From contig NZ_FOZZ01000010.1 of NCBI RefSeq assembly GCF_900116225.1, positions 62,001 through 126,000 on the forward strand: a stretch of DNA of 64,000 bases. The letters run 5' to 3'. The notes under the pieces were generated by a model. It had not been told where the DNA came from. It worked only from the letters and a program-made list of their open reading frames with translations, and ran no database searches. Shown piece by piece: positions 9,003 to 17,350 of the stretch (positions are counted from its first letter, which is position 1; each line of letters begins with the position of its first letter). The translations under genes were made by a program, and so were the position numbers. Source of the stretch: Sphingobacterium wenxiniae. GTDB lineage: Bacteria > Bacteroidota > Bacteroidia > Sphingobacteriales > Sphingobacteriaceae.

Positions 9003-9770
9003 TTATAGATGCGTTATTTTTAAAAATTCCTCTACAAACAGATCCATTCTCGTTGCCTTCAACAGTTGTGTTTCGGCAGGCAGCAAACTTGATCTGAACA
9101 CGTAGTTGCTTGTATCGTCCGTTTCCTTACGAAAGCGCTTGCTATCCATTATTCTTGTTTCCATAATGGGCAGGTTAAGTTCTTTGATAACACTTTGATA
9201 CGCCTCGTACAAACCAGTTTTTTCCCTGCCATCCACTTGATTCCAGAATAGCCAAAGCTCCTGGTTATCGTTGCCCTCAACAGTTTTTGGAAGTTCAAGA
9301 AAGGCTTTGGTAAAGCCCAACGTGCTTTCTACTACCAAACGGTCGGCGGTTATGGGCGAAAATATAAAATCCATCATTTTCAAGGTCGTCAATACACCTT
9401 TGGTATTAGCTGTTCCCGGCAGGTCGAAGAAAATAACGTCCGGTACAACTGTCGACTGTTCTACATATTCCGAAGCTCTTTCCAACGCATTTTCAGCCTT
9501 GCTTTTGATAATTGGATATGCCTTTTTGTTAATAGTCTGAAATTGCTTCATTGCCACCTTTTTGTGGTACTCATTCTGCATTATGGTTTTCTTGTCCCGC
9601 TCACGCATATTGGTCAGGCTGTGTTGCGGAAAGTCACAATCCATTACCAAGACATTATAACCTAACCGGTAGTGCAACACACTTGCCAGCAAGGTGGTCA
9701 TCGTAGATTTTCCCACACCGCCTTTTTGGGTGGAGAAGCTGATTTTTAAAGTTTTCCTTGTTGTTTCCAT
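9003..9770 (-). CDS. traA: ParA-family ATPase, conjugal transfer protein TraA
   Basis: A 255-residue ParA/Soj-type ATPase with the deviant Walker A motif at about residues 13-22 (STQKGGVGKST), a Walker A' aspartate in VLVMDCDFPQHS and Walker B in VIFFDLPG. It opens the tra operon. ParA ATPases at this place in Bacteroidota elements are thought to help partition or stabilise the excised form. The first gene after the mob/tra control region. Confidence 0.92.
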   Translation of the reverse strand: METTRKTLKISFSTQKGGVGKSTMTTLLASVLHYRLGYNVLVMDCDFPQHSLTNMRERDKKTIMQNEYHKKVAMKQFQTINKKAYPIIKSKAENALERASEYVEQSTVVPDVIFFDLPGTANTKGVLTTLKMMDFIFSPITADRLVVESTLGFTKAFLELPKTVEGNDNQELWLFWNQVDGREKTGLYEAYQSVIKELNLPIMETRIMDSKRFRKETDDTSNYVFRSSLLPAETQLLKATRMDLFVEEFLKITHL

Positions 9771-9954
9771 TATTTAAAAATTTATTGTTATATACTTTAC
9801 TTATTTAGCAGGTTTGCATATTCGTGTATTTGAATATTCCCTCATTACCAAATTCCTGCATTACTTCTTTGGTGTTTTCCTGTACGGCTTTTTGCTTTCC
9901 TCACAGCCTTGTCGGGTAAATTCTTTGGCAAGTGGTAAGGCTTACAAAAGGTAA

Positions 9955-10023
9955 AATGCTTTACCGCTTTTATGCTTTTACACTTTTATAGTTGTATGCT
10001 TTTAAAACCTTATGCTTTTACGC
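9955..10023. repeat. Short AT-rich repeats around ATGCTTTTA
   Basis: The words ATGCTTTA, ATGCTTTTA, ATGCTTTTA and ATGCTTTTA occur at irregular spacing in about 65 bp, on a T-rich background. They look like protein-binding iterons, for instance for the ParA/DUF3408 partner proteins encoded alongside. The function is inference. Confidence 0.45.
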
Positions 10024-10136
10024 CAAATTGACTGTATGCAAACCTGTTTTTCTTCTTTGTTGTAATACAATTTTTACTACCTGCACTAAAACCGTACGGC
10101 AAATAAAACGAATAACTTATCCGCTCTATGATGTGT

Positions 10137-10169
10137 GGCAGTGTTTGGCGTTCAAAGGCAGTGTTTGGC
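10137..10169 (+). repeat. Tandem 13-bp direct repeat GGCAGTGTTTGGC
   Basis: Identical 13-bp units at 10137-10149 and 10157-10169, 20 bp apart, that is about two helical turns. Such spacing fits cooperative binding by a dimeric protein. It is a candidate binding site for the MobA accessory protein or a tra/mob regulator. Confidence 0.5.
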
Positions 10170-10348
10170 ACTGTTGTACAATGCAATCCTTTCGTAAAGA
10201 GGGCTTTACTTTGTGTAATGAATTTTATTAACGGATTTATGCAAAAGCACCTCGACAAAATGGACACGACACAGGACGGCATCGAGCCGCTTTTCCCTGT
10301 TACATTTAATCCGTCACGAAGTGCGGATTTTTGTGTTCATCAGAACAC

Positions 10349-10405
10349 GGCAAGTTGTGTTTTGAGGCACTCTAAATAGAATTTAGTGCTTCAAAACAAC
10401 TTGCC
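10349..10405. repeat. Long imperfect hairpin upstream of mobA, oriT candidate
   Basis: Arm 10349-10371 (GGCAAGTTGT..GAGGCACT) pairs with arm 10385-10405 (AGTGCTTC..ACTTGCC) over 21 positions with one mismatch and a 2-base bulge, around a 13-base AT-rich loop. It lies 65 bp upstream of mobA. Relaxase recognition sites are typically such inverted repeats next to the mob genes, with the nick site beside the stem; the G-run after it (CAGGGGGCAG, 10411-10420) is a possible nick neighbourhood. Assignment as oriT is inference. Confidence 0.5.
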
Positions 10406-10469
10406 CTTTGCAGGGGGCAGAAAAAACCTCCGAAGTCGGCTTTTCGTGTAGATTATAAATGGATTAGTG

Positions 10470-10913
10470 ATGAATGAGAACAGTAACAGAAAACAGAATA
10501 AGGGCGGTCGCAAGCCAAAGCTCAATCCCAGCACCCACCGCCACGTTTTCCGATTGACAGATGAGGAAAATGCCAAACTTTTATCGCTTTTTGAAGCATC
10601 GGGAATGCCCAATAAAGCCAAGTTTATCATTTCACAGGTATTCGGAAAGGAAATGAAGTCGGTTAAAATTGATAAAGGAACCGTTGATTTTTATATGCGA
10701 CTGACCTCGTTTCACAGTCAGTTTCGGGCAATAGGTGTCAATTATAATCAGATTGTAAAGCTGTTGTACCGCCATTTTTCGGAGAAAAAAGCAGCTGCAT
10801 TTCTTTACAAATTGGAAAAACAGACGGCAGAAATGGCAATGTTATGTCAAAAAGTTATTCAGCTAACCGAAGAATTTGAAGCCAAACACCTGAAAAAACA
10901 GCGTGAAAAATGA
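10470..10913 (+). CDS. mobA: MobA-type relaxosome accessory protein
   Basis: A 147-residue basic protein whose N-terminus (KGGRKPKLNPSTHRHVFRLTDEEN) carries the ribbon-helix-helix-like pattern of mobilization accessory proteins, followed by helices and the conserved GVNYNQIVKLL motif of the MobC/MobA superfamily. It helps the relaxase to bind oriT. A GTG lies one codon upstream (10467), but the ATG at 10470 is the likelier start. The stop overlaps the relaxase ATG by 4 bp. Confidence 0.85.
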   Translation: MNENSNRKQNKGGRKPKLNPSTHRHVFRLTDEENAKLLSLFEASGMPNKAKFIISQVFGKEMKSVKIDKGTVDFYMRLTSFHSQFRAIGVNYNQIVKLLYRHFSEKKAAAFLYKLEKQTAEMAMLCQKVIQLTEEFEAKHLKKQREK

Positions 10914-12205
10914 TAGCGAAAATCGGAAGAAGCGAAAATCTGTACGGTGCCTTGGCGTATAATAATCTGAAAGTTGAAAAGGAAAACGGACAAATTCTGT
11001 TCACAAATAAGATAATTGAAACGCTAAACGGAGCATATACCGTTGCTCAACTGACCCAATCTTTTGAGCCGTACCTCATCGCAAATCGCAATACACAATA
11101 TCATACCTTGCATATTTCGCTCAATCCCGACCCGAAAGATAAAGTTAGCGATGATAAGTACCGGGAAATGGCACAGGAATATATGCGAGAAATGGGTTAC
11201 GGCGAACAGCCTTTTGTGGTTTTCAAACATACCGATATTGACCGTAGCCATATACACATTGTATCGGTCTGCGTGGACGAGCAAGGCAAAAAGATTTCAG
11301 ATAAATTCGAGAAAATGCGGTCAATGAATGTGTGCCGAGAGTTGGAAAGAAAACACCATTTAATACCTGCCACAGATAAGGAGCGTAACCAAACAGGCAA
11401 GGTTTTCCGTCCGGTGGATTATCGGGCAGGCGACGTAAAAAGTCAGATTGCTTCGGTCATTCGACACCTGCCGAACTACTACCAATTTCAGACTTTGGGA
11501 GAGTATAACGCTTTGCTTTCCCTGTTCAATATTACCACCGAAAAAGTGGAGGGCGAACTGCACGGAAAGGCACAGCAGGGTTTATTGTACATTCCGTTAG
11601 ACGAGAAAGGCGAAAGAGCCGGACACCCGTTCAAGGCTTCACTTTTCGGAAAGAACGCAGGGCTTCCGGCTTTGGAATTGCATTTTACGAAATGCAAAAC
11701 AACCCTGAAAGATACCTCGACCAAACAAACCTTACAATCAGCCGTTACCATTGCCCTGCAATCTACCAACAACGAACAGGCTTTTAAAAAGCAATTAGGG
11801 GGACAGGGCATTAACGTGGTAGTCCGCAGGAACGATGCAGGTCGTATTTATGGTATAACATTTATAGACCACAATTCTAAATCGGTCTGGAACGGCTCAC
11901 GTTTGAGCAAGGAACTTTCTGCCAATACCTTTAATGATTATTGGAACAATAACATCAAAGCGGATATTAAAGAGACTGCCAAGCCACAAAAGAGGTCCGT
12001 TACACCAAATGATACGAACGAACTACCTGCGGAACAACCGCACCATTTCTTTGACTTTCTAAACACCGAGCCGAAGCAGGAAGACGGTTTGATAGAAGCC
12101 TTTGGCGGTTTGCTCATACCCGATGCACAGGGCGAAGATTACGAGGAACAGGACTTTGTCAATAAGATGAAGAAGAAACGGAAACGCCAAAGAGGTCAGC
12201 GATAG
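10910..12205 (+). CDS. mobB: Relaxase MobB (MobP-type mobilization nuclease)
   Basis: A 431-residue relaxase. The N-terminal domain has the nucleophile-region start (MIAKIGRSENLYGALAYNN, with candidate catalytic Tyr), the YHTLHISLNP strand, and the metal-binding histidine motif FKHTDIDRSHIHIV (HxDxxHxH). It nicks oriT and pilots the single strand into the recipient. The C-terminal third is Lys-rich (KKKRKRQRGQR). Co-translated with mobA by a 4-bp overlap. Confidence 0.94.
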   Translation: MIAKIGRSENLYGALAYNNLKVEKENGQILFTNKIIETLNGAYTVAQLTQSFEPYLIANRNTQYHTLHISLNPDPKDKVSDDKYREMAQEYMREMGYGEQPFVVFKHTDIDRSHIHIVSVCVDEQGKKISDKFEKMRSMNVCRELERKHHLIPATDKERNQTGKVFRPVDYRAGDVKSQIASVIRHLPNYYQFQTLGEYNALLSLFNITTEKVEGELHGKAQQGLLYIPLDEKGERAGHPFKASLFGKNAGLPALELHFTKCKTTLKDTSTKQTLQSAVTIALQSTNNEQAFKKQLGGQGINVVVRRNDAGRIYGITFIDHNSKSVWNGSRLSKELSANTFNDYWNNNIKADIKETAKPQKRSVTPNDTNELPAEQPHHFFDFLNTEPKQEDGLIEAFGGLLIPDAQGEDYEEQDFVNKMKKKRKRQRGQR

Positions 12206-12306
12206 AAATCAGCCAAACATCGCCACGCAATGCCAACGCCTGCCACATTCTTATAGCCAATAAATAGAGCCTTTAAATTCACGCCCGAACATTAAAACTG
12301 AAAAAA

Positions 12307-14307
12307 ATGCAGGGAGAAGACGATTTAAGAGGACTTGCCAAGATAATGGCATTTATGAGGGCAGTGAGTATTCTATTGGTACTTATGCACCTTTATTGGT
12401 TCTGCTACGGGTTCTTTTTAGAACGTGGCTGGACATTAGAAATAATCAACAAAATACTGGGAAATTTTCAGCGAACGGCAGGGCTGTTTTCGCATACCTT
12501 ATATACCAAAGTGTTTGCCTTGGTTTTATTAGCTTTAAGCTGTTTAGGAACAAAAGGCGTAAAAAATGAAAAAATAACGTGGGCTAAAATTTATGTTGCT
12601 TTGGGAATTGGTTTTGTTTTGTTCTTTTTTAACGCACCTTTATTAAAGTTATCTCCGGCAATAGGAACATTCCTATATATGCTGACTATCTCTTTAGGTT
12701 ATATCGCCTTACTGATGGCAGGCGTTTGGATGAGCCGATTGCTTCGTACCAATTTGATGGACGATGTTTTCAATAATGAAAACGAAAGCTTTCAGCAGGA
12801 AACCCGGTTGATGGAAAATGAATATTCTGTCAATCTTCCTACCAAATTCTATTATAAAAACAAATGGAATGACGGTTGGATAAATATAGTGAACCCTTTT
12901 CGGGCAACGATTGTGCTGGGTACTCCGGGTTCGGGAAAATCGTATGCCGTCGTAAACAATTACATCAAGCAGCAGATTGAGAAAGGGTTTAGTATGTATA
13001 TCTATGATTTCAAATTCGATGACCTTTCTACCATTGCTTATAATCACTTACTGAAGAACAGGGATAAATACAAAGTTCAGCCAAAATTTTACGTGATAAA
13101 TTTTGACGACCCACGCAAGAGCCACCGTTGCAATCCACTTAATCCCGATTTTATGACGGACATTTCTGATGCTTACGAAGCGGCATATACCATAATGCTA
13201 AACCTCAATAGGTCGTGGATACAGAAACAAGGGGATTTTTTCGTGGAAAGTCCTATTATCCTTTTAGCCGCCATTATTTGGTATCTTAAAATATACGATA
13301 ACGGTAAGTATTGCACCTTTCCCCACGCCATAGAATTACTAAATAAAAAGTATTCGGACGTATTTACGATACTAACTTCATACCCGGATTTGGAAAATTA
13401 CCTTTCTCCCTTTATGGACGCTTGGCAAGGGGGAGCACAAGACCAATTACAAGGACAGATCGCATCTGCAAAAATCCCTCTGTCAAGAATGATTAGCCCG
13501 CAACTGTATTGGGTTATGACAGGCGATGATTTTTCATTGGACATCAATAACCCGAAAGAGCCGAAGATTTTGTGCGTGGGCAATAATCCTGACCGCCAAA
13601 ATATTTACTCCGCAGCATTGGGATTGTACAATTCAAGGATTGTTAAGTTCATCAATAAAAAAGGGCAATTGAAGAGTTCGGTTATCATCGACGAATTGCC
13701 CACAATTTATTTCAGGGGATTGGATAATTTGATTGCAACTGCGAGGAGTAATAAGGTAGCGGTATGTTTGGGCTTTCAGGATTTTTCCCAGCTAATCCGT
13801 GATTATGGAGATAAAGAAGCTAAGGTCATTCAGAATACCGTAGGTAATGTTTTCAGTGGACAGGTTGTTGGAGAAACGGCAAAGAGCCTTTCTGAACGCT
13901 TCGGAAAAGTGTTGCAGAAACGCCAGAGTATGACTATCAACCGTAACAATAAATCAACTTCTATTTCGACACAATTGGATAGCCTAATACCTGCCTCTAA
14001 AATATCTACACTTACGCAGGGTATGTTTGTGGGTTCTGTATCAGATAACTTTGATGAACGTATCGAACAAAAGATATTTCACGCTGAAATTGTAGTAGAT
14101 AACGAAAAGGTAGCTTCCGAAACCAAAACCTATCAGAAGATACCACAAATCCTGTCTTTTGTAGATGAACAGGGCGAGGATAGAATGAAAGAGCAGATTG
14201 AAAGCAATTACCGTCTGATTAAGTCCGACATTCTGCATATTGTAGAGAACGAGATAGAACGTATCAAGAATGACCCCAACTTACAACATTTGGTGCAGGA
14301 GAACTAA
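12307..14307 (+). CDS. mobC: Type IV coupling protein MobC (VirD4/TraG-type ATPase)
   Basis: A 666-residue coupling protein. The N-terminal 150 residues hold several transmembrane helices; Walker A lies at about residues 205-212 (GTPGSGKS), and a Walker B-like strand (SSVIIDELPT) lies further on. In Bacteroidota elements this protein, with the YWFCYGFF signature near the start, docks the relaxosome to the mating channel. The last 50 codons are duplicated, in diverged form, at 39550-39702. It is the last gene of the mob operon; the cargo starts immediately afterwards. Confidence 0.95.
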   Translation: MQGEDDLRGLAKIMAFMRAVSILLVLMHLYWFCYGFFLERGWTLEIINKILGNFQRTAGLFSHTLYTKVFALVLLALSCLGTKGVKNEKITWAKIYVALGIGFVLFFFNAPLLKLSPAIGTFLYMLTISLGYIALLMAGVWMSRLLRTNLMDDVFNNENESFQQETRLMENEYSVNLPTKFYYKNKWNDGWINIVNPFRATIVLGTPGSGKSYAVVNNYIKQQIEKGFSMYIYDFKFDDLSTIAYNHLLKNRDKYKVQPKFYVINFDDPRKSHRCNPLNPDFMTDISDAYEAAYTIMLNLNRSWIQKQGDFFVESPIILLAAIIWYLKIYDNGKYCTFPHAIELLNKKYSDVFTILTSYPDLENYLSPFMDAWQGGAQDQLQGQIASAKIPLSRMISPQLYWVMTGDDFSLDINNPKEPKILCVGNNPDRQNIYSAALGLYNSRIVKFINKKGQLKSSVIIDELPTIYFRGLDNLIATARSNKVAVCLGFQDFSQLIRDYGDKEAKVIQNTVGNVFSGQVVGETAKSLSERFGKVLQKRQSMTINRNNKSTSISTQLDSLIPASKISTLTQGMFVGSVSDNFDERIEQKIFHAEIVVDNEKVASETKTYQKIPQILSFVDEQGEDRMKEQIESNYRLIKSDILHIVENEIERIKNDPNLQHLVQEN

Positions 14308-14347
14308 ACATTAAAGTGCCAAATATTGTCCATTAAAAAACTATTCC

Positions 14348-14374
14348 TATCTTTGTGAGTGAATACTAACTAAT
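14348..14374 (+). promoter_or_regulatory. tetR promoter with candidate TetR operator
   Basis: A perfect Bacteroidota -7 box TATCTTTG (14348-14355), preceded 19 bp upstream by TTG, is followed after 2 bp by AGTGAATACTAACTAAT (14358-14374). A second partial copy AGTGAATA lies at 14385-14392. The same box-plus-operator arrangement is found at 32561-32587, which marks it as a shared regulatory site, probably bound by the TetR protein encoded next. Confidence 0.7.
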
Positions 14375-14398
14375 GGTTTTGTATAGTGAATATATATT

Positions 14399-14989
14399 AT
14401 GGAAAAGTTTAGCAATAGGCAAATAGAAATAATGGAAGCGGCAACAAATAGGATTTCAAAATTCGGGATTCAAAATTTGACCATAAAAACACTTGCCGAA
14501 GACATCGGTCTATCTGAACCGGCATTGTACCGGCATTTTAAGAGTAAAAATGAAATCTTGTTGAATTTATTGGAGTATTTCCAAACAGAAATGAAAAGCC
14601 GCATACAGTCTATTCCATTTGAACCCAGTGCTACTGAAGGAGATAAACTAAGAAAGATTTTCCATTCACAACTGCAAACCTTTTCCGATAAGCCGGCAAT
14701 AGTTAGTGTTATTTTTGCCGAAAGCATTTTTCATTACGACGATAGGCTGAGCAAAAAGGTATCGGAAATTATAAATATGATGCAGGAATTTGTAAACGCG
14801 AATGTTGATACAGGTCAAAAAAACGGGACATATAAAAAATTAATCGGTGCTTCCACAATCACAACCATTATTGTAGGAGCAATGAGAATGGCGGTTTTGA
14901 AATGGAAATTATCAGGTCATAAATCAAACTTGGTAAAAGACGGAAAAACAGTCCTGAATGGAATTTTAAAAATGATTGAAAACAAATAA
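14399..14989 (+). CDS. TetR/AcrR-family transcriptional regulator
   Basis: A 196-residue regulator with an N-terminal helix-turn-helix at about residues 10-55 (FGIQNLTIKTLAEDIGLSEP, then ALYRHFKSKNEIL) and an all-helical ligand domain. TetR proteins are usually repressors released by a small molecule. The operator-like AGTGAATACT in its own leader suggests autoregulation, and the same site in front of the cupin and exporter genes at 32.6-39 kb suggests that exporter is its target. It is the first gene after mobC. Confidence 0.9.
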   Translation: MEKFSNRQIEIMEAATNRISKFGIQNLTIKTLAEDIGLSEPALYRHFKSKNEILLNLLEYFQTEMKSRIQSIPFEPSATEGDKLRKIFHSQLQTFSDKPAIVSVIFAESIFHYDDRLSKKVSEIINMMQEFVNANVDTGQKNGTYKKLIGASTITTIIVGAMRMAVLKWKLSGHKSNLVKDGKTVLNGILKMIENK

Positions 14990-15003
14990 ATACAATTTAA
15001 GCG

Positions 15004-15468
15004 ATGAAAAAAACGATTTTATTAGGAATGAGCGTAATGCTTTTTTGGAGTTGTAACAATGCAGGAAAAACAACTTCCTCCGAAGAAACAAAAGTACAAA
15101 CAGAAAACCACTCAGCGCACCAACACCTTGAAAGTTCCGATGCAGTTGAACTCGACAATGGCGAAAAGTGGCTTGTGAATGAAGAAATGAAACCCTTTGT
15201 ACTGAAAGGAGAAGAATTGGTCAGTACCTATATCCAAGACAATCAAACGGATTTCAAAGCCCTTGCCGAGCAACTAAAAGACCAAAACACCCAGCTCATA
15301 AAAAGCTGTACAATGACGGGTAAGAGCCACGATGAATTACACAAATGGCTGCATCCACATCTTGAAATCGTGAAAACATTGGAAAATGAAACAGATGCTA
15401 CAAAAGCAAATGAAGTTGTAGATCAATTACAATATTCTTACAAGGAATATCACGAATATTTTCAATAA
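15004..15468 (+). CDS. Small lipoprotein of unknown function, His-containing
   Basis: A 154-residue protein with a lipoprotein signal (LFWSC, Cys at about residue 18). The mature part is helical, with histidines near the start (ENHSAHQHLES) and later in a cluster (GKSHDELHKWLHPHLE), a spacing that could bind metal. No family is recognised with confidence. It lies 14 bp after tetR and 18 bp before a heme lipoprotein gene, so the three are likely one transcription unit. Confidence 0.75.
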   Translation: MKKTILLGMSVMLFWSCNNAGKTTSSEETKVQTENHSAHQHLESSDAVELDNGEKWLVNEEMKPFVLKGEELVSTYIQDNQTDFKALAEQLKDQNTQLIKSCTMTGKSHDELHKWLHPHLEIVKTLENETDATKANEVVDQLQYSYKEYHEYFQ

Positions 15469-15486
15469 AATTTAAGACCATTTGAT

Positions 15487-15996
15487 ATGAGAGGATTATT
15501 TGTACTATTAGTATTGATAAGTTTACTAACAGCCTGTACCCAATCAAAAAGTGGGGAACAGGCTTTACAAAATCAGATCGATAGCCTGAAAGCAGAATTA
15601 GATAATGCTTACAAACCCGGATTTGGAGATTTTATGGGAAGCATCCAAACCCGCCACAGCAAGCTGTGGTTTGCCGGAGCGAATGAAAACTGGGAATTGG
15701 CAGAATTTGAAATGCACGAGATGGAAGAGATTATCGAAGATATCCGAGCCGTTTACCCCGATCGGGAAGAAACACAGTCTTTACCTATCATTGAACCGAG
15801 CCTCGAAACAGTAAACAATGCGATTAAACAACGAGATGCAGAAGCATTTAAAAAGGGATATTTAACACTTACGAATGCTTGCAACACTTGCCACCAAGCA
15901 ACAAAAGTTGAGTTCATTAAAATAAAAATACCAACTATTCCTTCCTATAGCAATCAAGATTTTAAGAAATTGGTCAACAATGATAGAATAGAATAA
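15487..15996 (+). CDS. Lipoprotein with one c-type heme site
   Basis: A 169-residue protein with a lipoprotein signal (LLTAC, Cys at about residue 17), a helical mature domain and one CxxCH heme-binding motif at about residues 136-140 (NACNTCHQA). The heme site near the C-terminus of a helical domain resembles cytochrome c'-type proteins. It is probably attached to the periplasmic side of a membrane. No electron-transfer partner is encoded next to it, which leaves the role open. Confidence 0.8.
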   Translation: MRGLFVLLVLISLLTACTQSKSGEQALQNQIDSLKAELDNAYKPGFGDFMGSIQTRHSKLWFAGANENWELAEFEMHEMEEIIEDIRAVYPDREETQSLPIIEPSLETVNNAIKQRDAEAFKKGYLTLTNACNTCHQATKVEFIKIKIPTIPSYSNQDFKKLVNNDRIE

Positions 15997-16016
15997 TAAT
16001 TTTAAAAAGTAGATTT

Positions 16017-16910
16017 ATGAAAATTAAAAATGTAACAATTGCCGGAACGGGAGTTTTAGGTAGTCAAATCGCTTTTCAATCAGCATTTAAAGGATTTAAT
16101 GTTTCGATTTATGACATTAACGATGACGCATTAGAAAAAGCAAATGAAAGACTTATTGTCTTAAAAGGGCGGTATGTTGAAGATAATTATGGTACGAAAG
16201 AAGAGGTTGACAATGCCTACAATCGTATTTCACAATACACCGATCTAGCAAAAGCTGTAGAAAATGCAGATTTGGTCATTGAGGCAGTACCGGAATTGCT
16301 TCCTATAAAACAAGATTTCTACACGAAATTGTCAGCGGTGGCGAATGAAAAAACCATTTTTGCATCCAATTCATCTACGATGACACCGAGTCAGATTGTA
16401 GATTTCACAGATCGCCCTGAAAAGTATTTGCATCTGCATTTTGCGAATGAAATATGGAAACTTAATATTGCCGAAATCATGAAGCATGAACGTACTTCAG
16501 ACGAGGTGTTTGAGACTATAATTGAGTTTGCTAAAGATATTGCCATGATTCCGATTCCACTTCATAAGGAGCAGCCTGGCTATGTTTTAAATACACTTTT
16601 GGTTCCTTTCCTGAAGGCGGCCATGCAATTAGCTGCTGATGGAGTTGCCGATCCAAAAGTGGTTGATAAGACTTGGATGATTTCCACAGGTGCTCCAATT
16701 GGACCATTTGCATTTTTAGATATTATCGGACCAAATACGCCGTATAATTTGTACAAAGCATGGGGTGATCAAGGAGATGAGCTATCCGCTAAGGTTGCTG
16801 CATGGATTAAGTCGGAATACTTAGATAAAGACAGAATGGGAACGGCTAATGGAAAAGGTGTATATGATTATCCGAATCCAGCTTATCAAACTCCAGATTT
16901 TTTAAAATAA
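16017..16910 (+). CDS. 3-hydroxyacyl-CoA dehydrogenase
   Basis: A 297-residue NAD-dependent dehydrogenase. The Rossmann motif is at the N-terminus (IAGTGVLGSQIAFQ, GxGxxG), the NAD domain spans about residues 1-180, and the C-terminal helical domain follows. The catalytic His region reads LHLHFANEIWKLN, a known variant of the usual HFFNP. It would oxidise 3-hydroxyacyl-CoA such as 3-hydroxybutyryl-CoA. It stands alone without other beta-oxidation genes, so its part in the cargo is unclear. Confidence 0.88.
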   Translation: MKIKNVTIAGTGVLGSQIAFQSAFKGFNVSIYDINDDALEKANERLIVLKGRYVEDNYGTKEEVDNAYNRISQYTDLAKAVENADLVIEAVPELLPIKQDFYTKLSAVANEKTIFASNSSTMTPSQIVDFTDRPEKYLHLHFANEIWKLNIAEIMKHERTSDEVFETIIEFAKDIAMIPIPLHKEQPGYVLNTLLVPFLKAAMQLAADGVADPKVVDKTWMISTGAPIGPFAFLDIIGPNTPYNLYKAWGDQGDELSAKVAAWIKSEYLDKDRMGTANGKGVYDYPNPAYQTPDFLK

Positions 16911-16922
16911 TTTAGTTCAGTA

Positions 16923-16950
16923 ATTGTGCCATCAAAGACGATGGCACAAT
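16923..16950 (+). terminator. Terminator hairpin after the dehydrogenase
   Basis: ATTGTGCCATC (16923-16933) and GATGGCACAAT (16940-16950) form a perfect 11-bp stem with a 6-base loop. Only a short T-run follows, so efficiency is uncertain. Confidence 0.7.
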
Positions 16951-16999
16951 TTGCAACCTATTCGATCAATCAAAAAAATAACACAATTAAAAATAAATT

Positions 17000-17302
17000 A
17001 TGGAAAAAATTATCATCCCAACGGTAAGCGTTTTGGCGACAGGTACTGACTTTGCAGCCAAGCAAATGCAAGCCAATGCCAACGAAGTAATGCCACTTCA
17101 TCACGCCAATTTAGAATCCATTCTTTTTATTTATGAAGGAGAATGCATCCTGCGAATGAATGACGAAGAACTTTTGCTAAAACCGGGTGAGGCGGTGGTT
17201 ATTCCACCACTTATCAAGCACCAAATCAAAGCAGTAAAGGATTATAAAGGGATTCATTTTATGCCCAAAGACATCAAGTTTGAGTTTTTTAAAAATGTTT
17301 AA
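17000..17302 (+). CDS. Small single-domain cupin protein
   Basis: A 100-residue protein made of one cupin barrel, with the first motif around MPLHHANLESILFIYEGE and the second around LKPGEAVVIPPLIKHQIK. Histidines at these places could hold a metal. Such stand-alone cupins often bind a small ligand or act as dioxygenase-like enzymes; the substrate cannot be told. It lies 48 bp before an AraC regulator gene. Another small cupin is encoded at 32611-32937. Confidence 0.8.
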   Translation: MEKIIIPTVSVLATGTDFAAKQMQANANEVMPLHHANLESILFIYEGECILRMNDEELLLKPGEAVVIPPLIKHQIKAVKDYKGIHFMPKDIKFEFFKNV

Positions 17303-17350
17303 TGTTTATTTTCAATCTTTATTGTGATATGAGTTTTAAAAGTCAACTTT

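Larger units (their letters stand above)
9771..10469. other. Gene-free control region between the divergent tra and mob operons
   Basis: About 700 bp without a convincing gene; the short frames here have no family features and overlap the repeats. It must hold the promoters of both operons. It also holds AT-rich repeated heptamers (9955-10023), a tandem 13-bp repeat (10137-10169) and a long hairpin (10349-10405), each listed separately. This is where oriT is expected, next to the relaxase genes. Confidence 0.7.

Noticed and set aside
10010..10379. Short frames in the control region between tra and mob
   Set aside because: They overlap repeats and the hairpin, lack any recognisable motif and have no sensible start signals.
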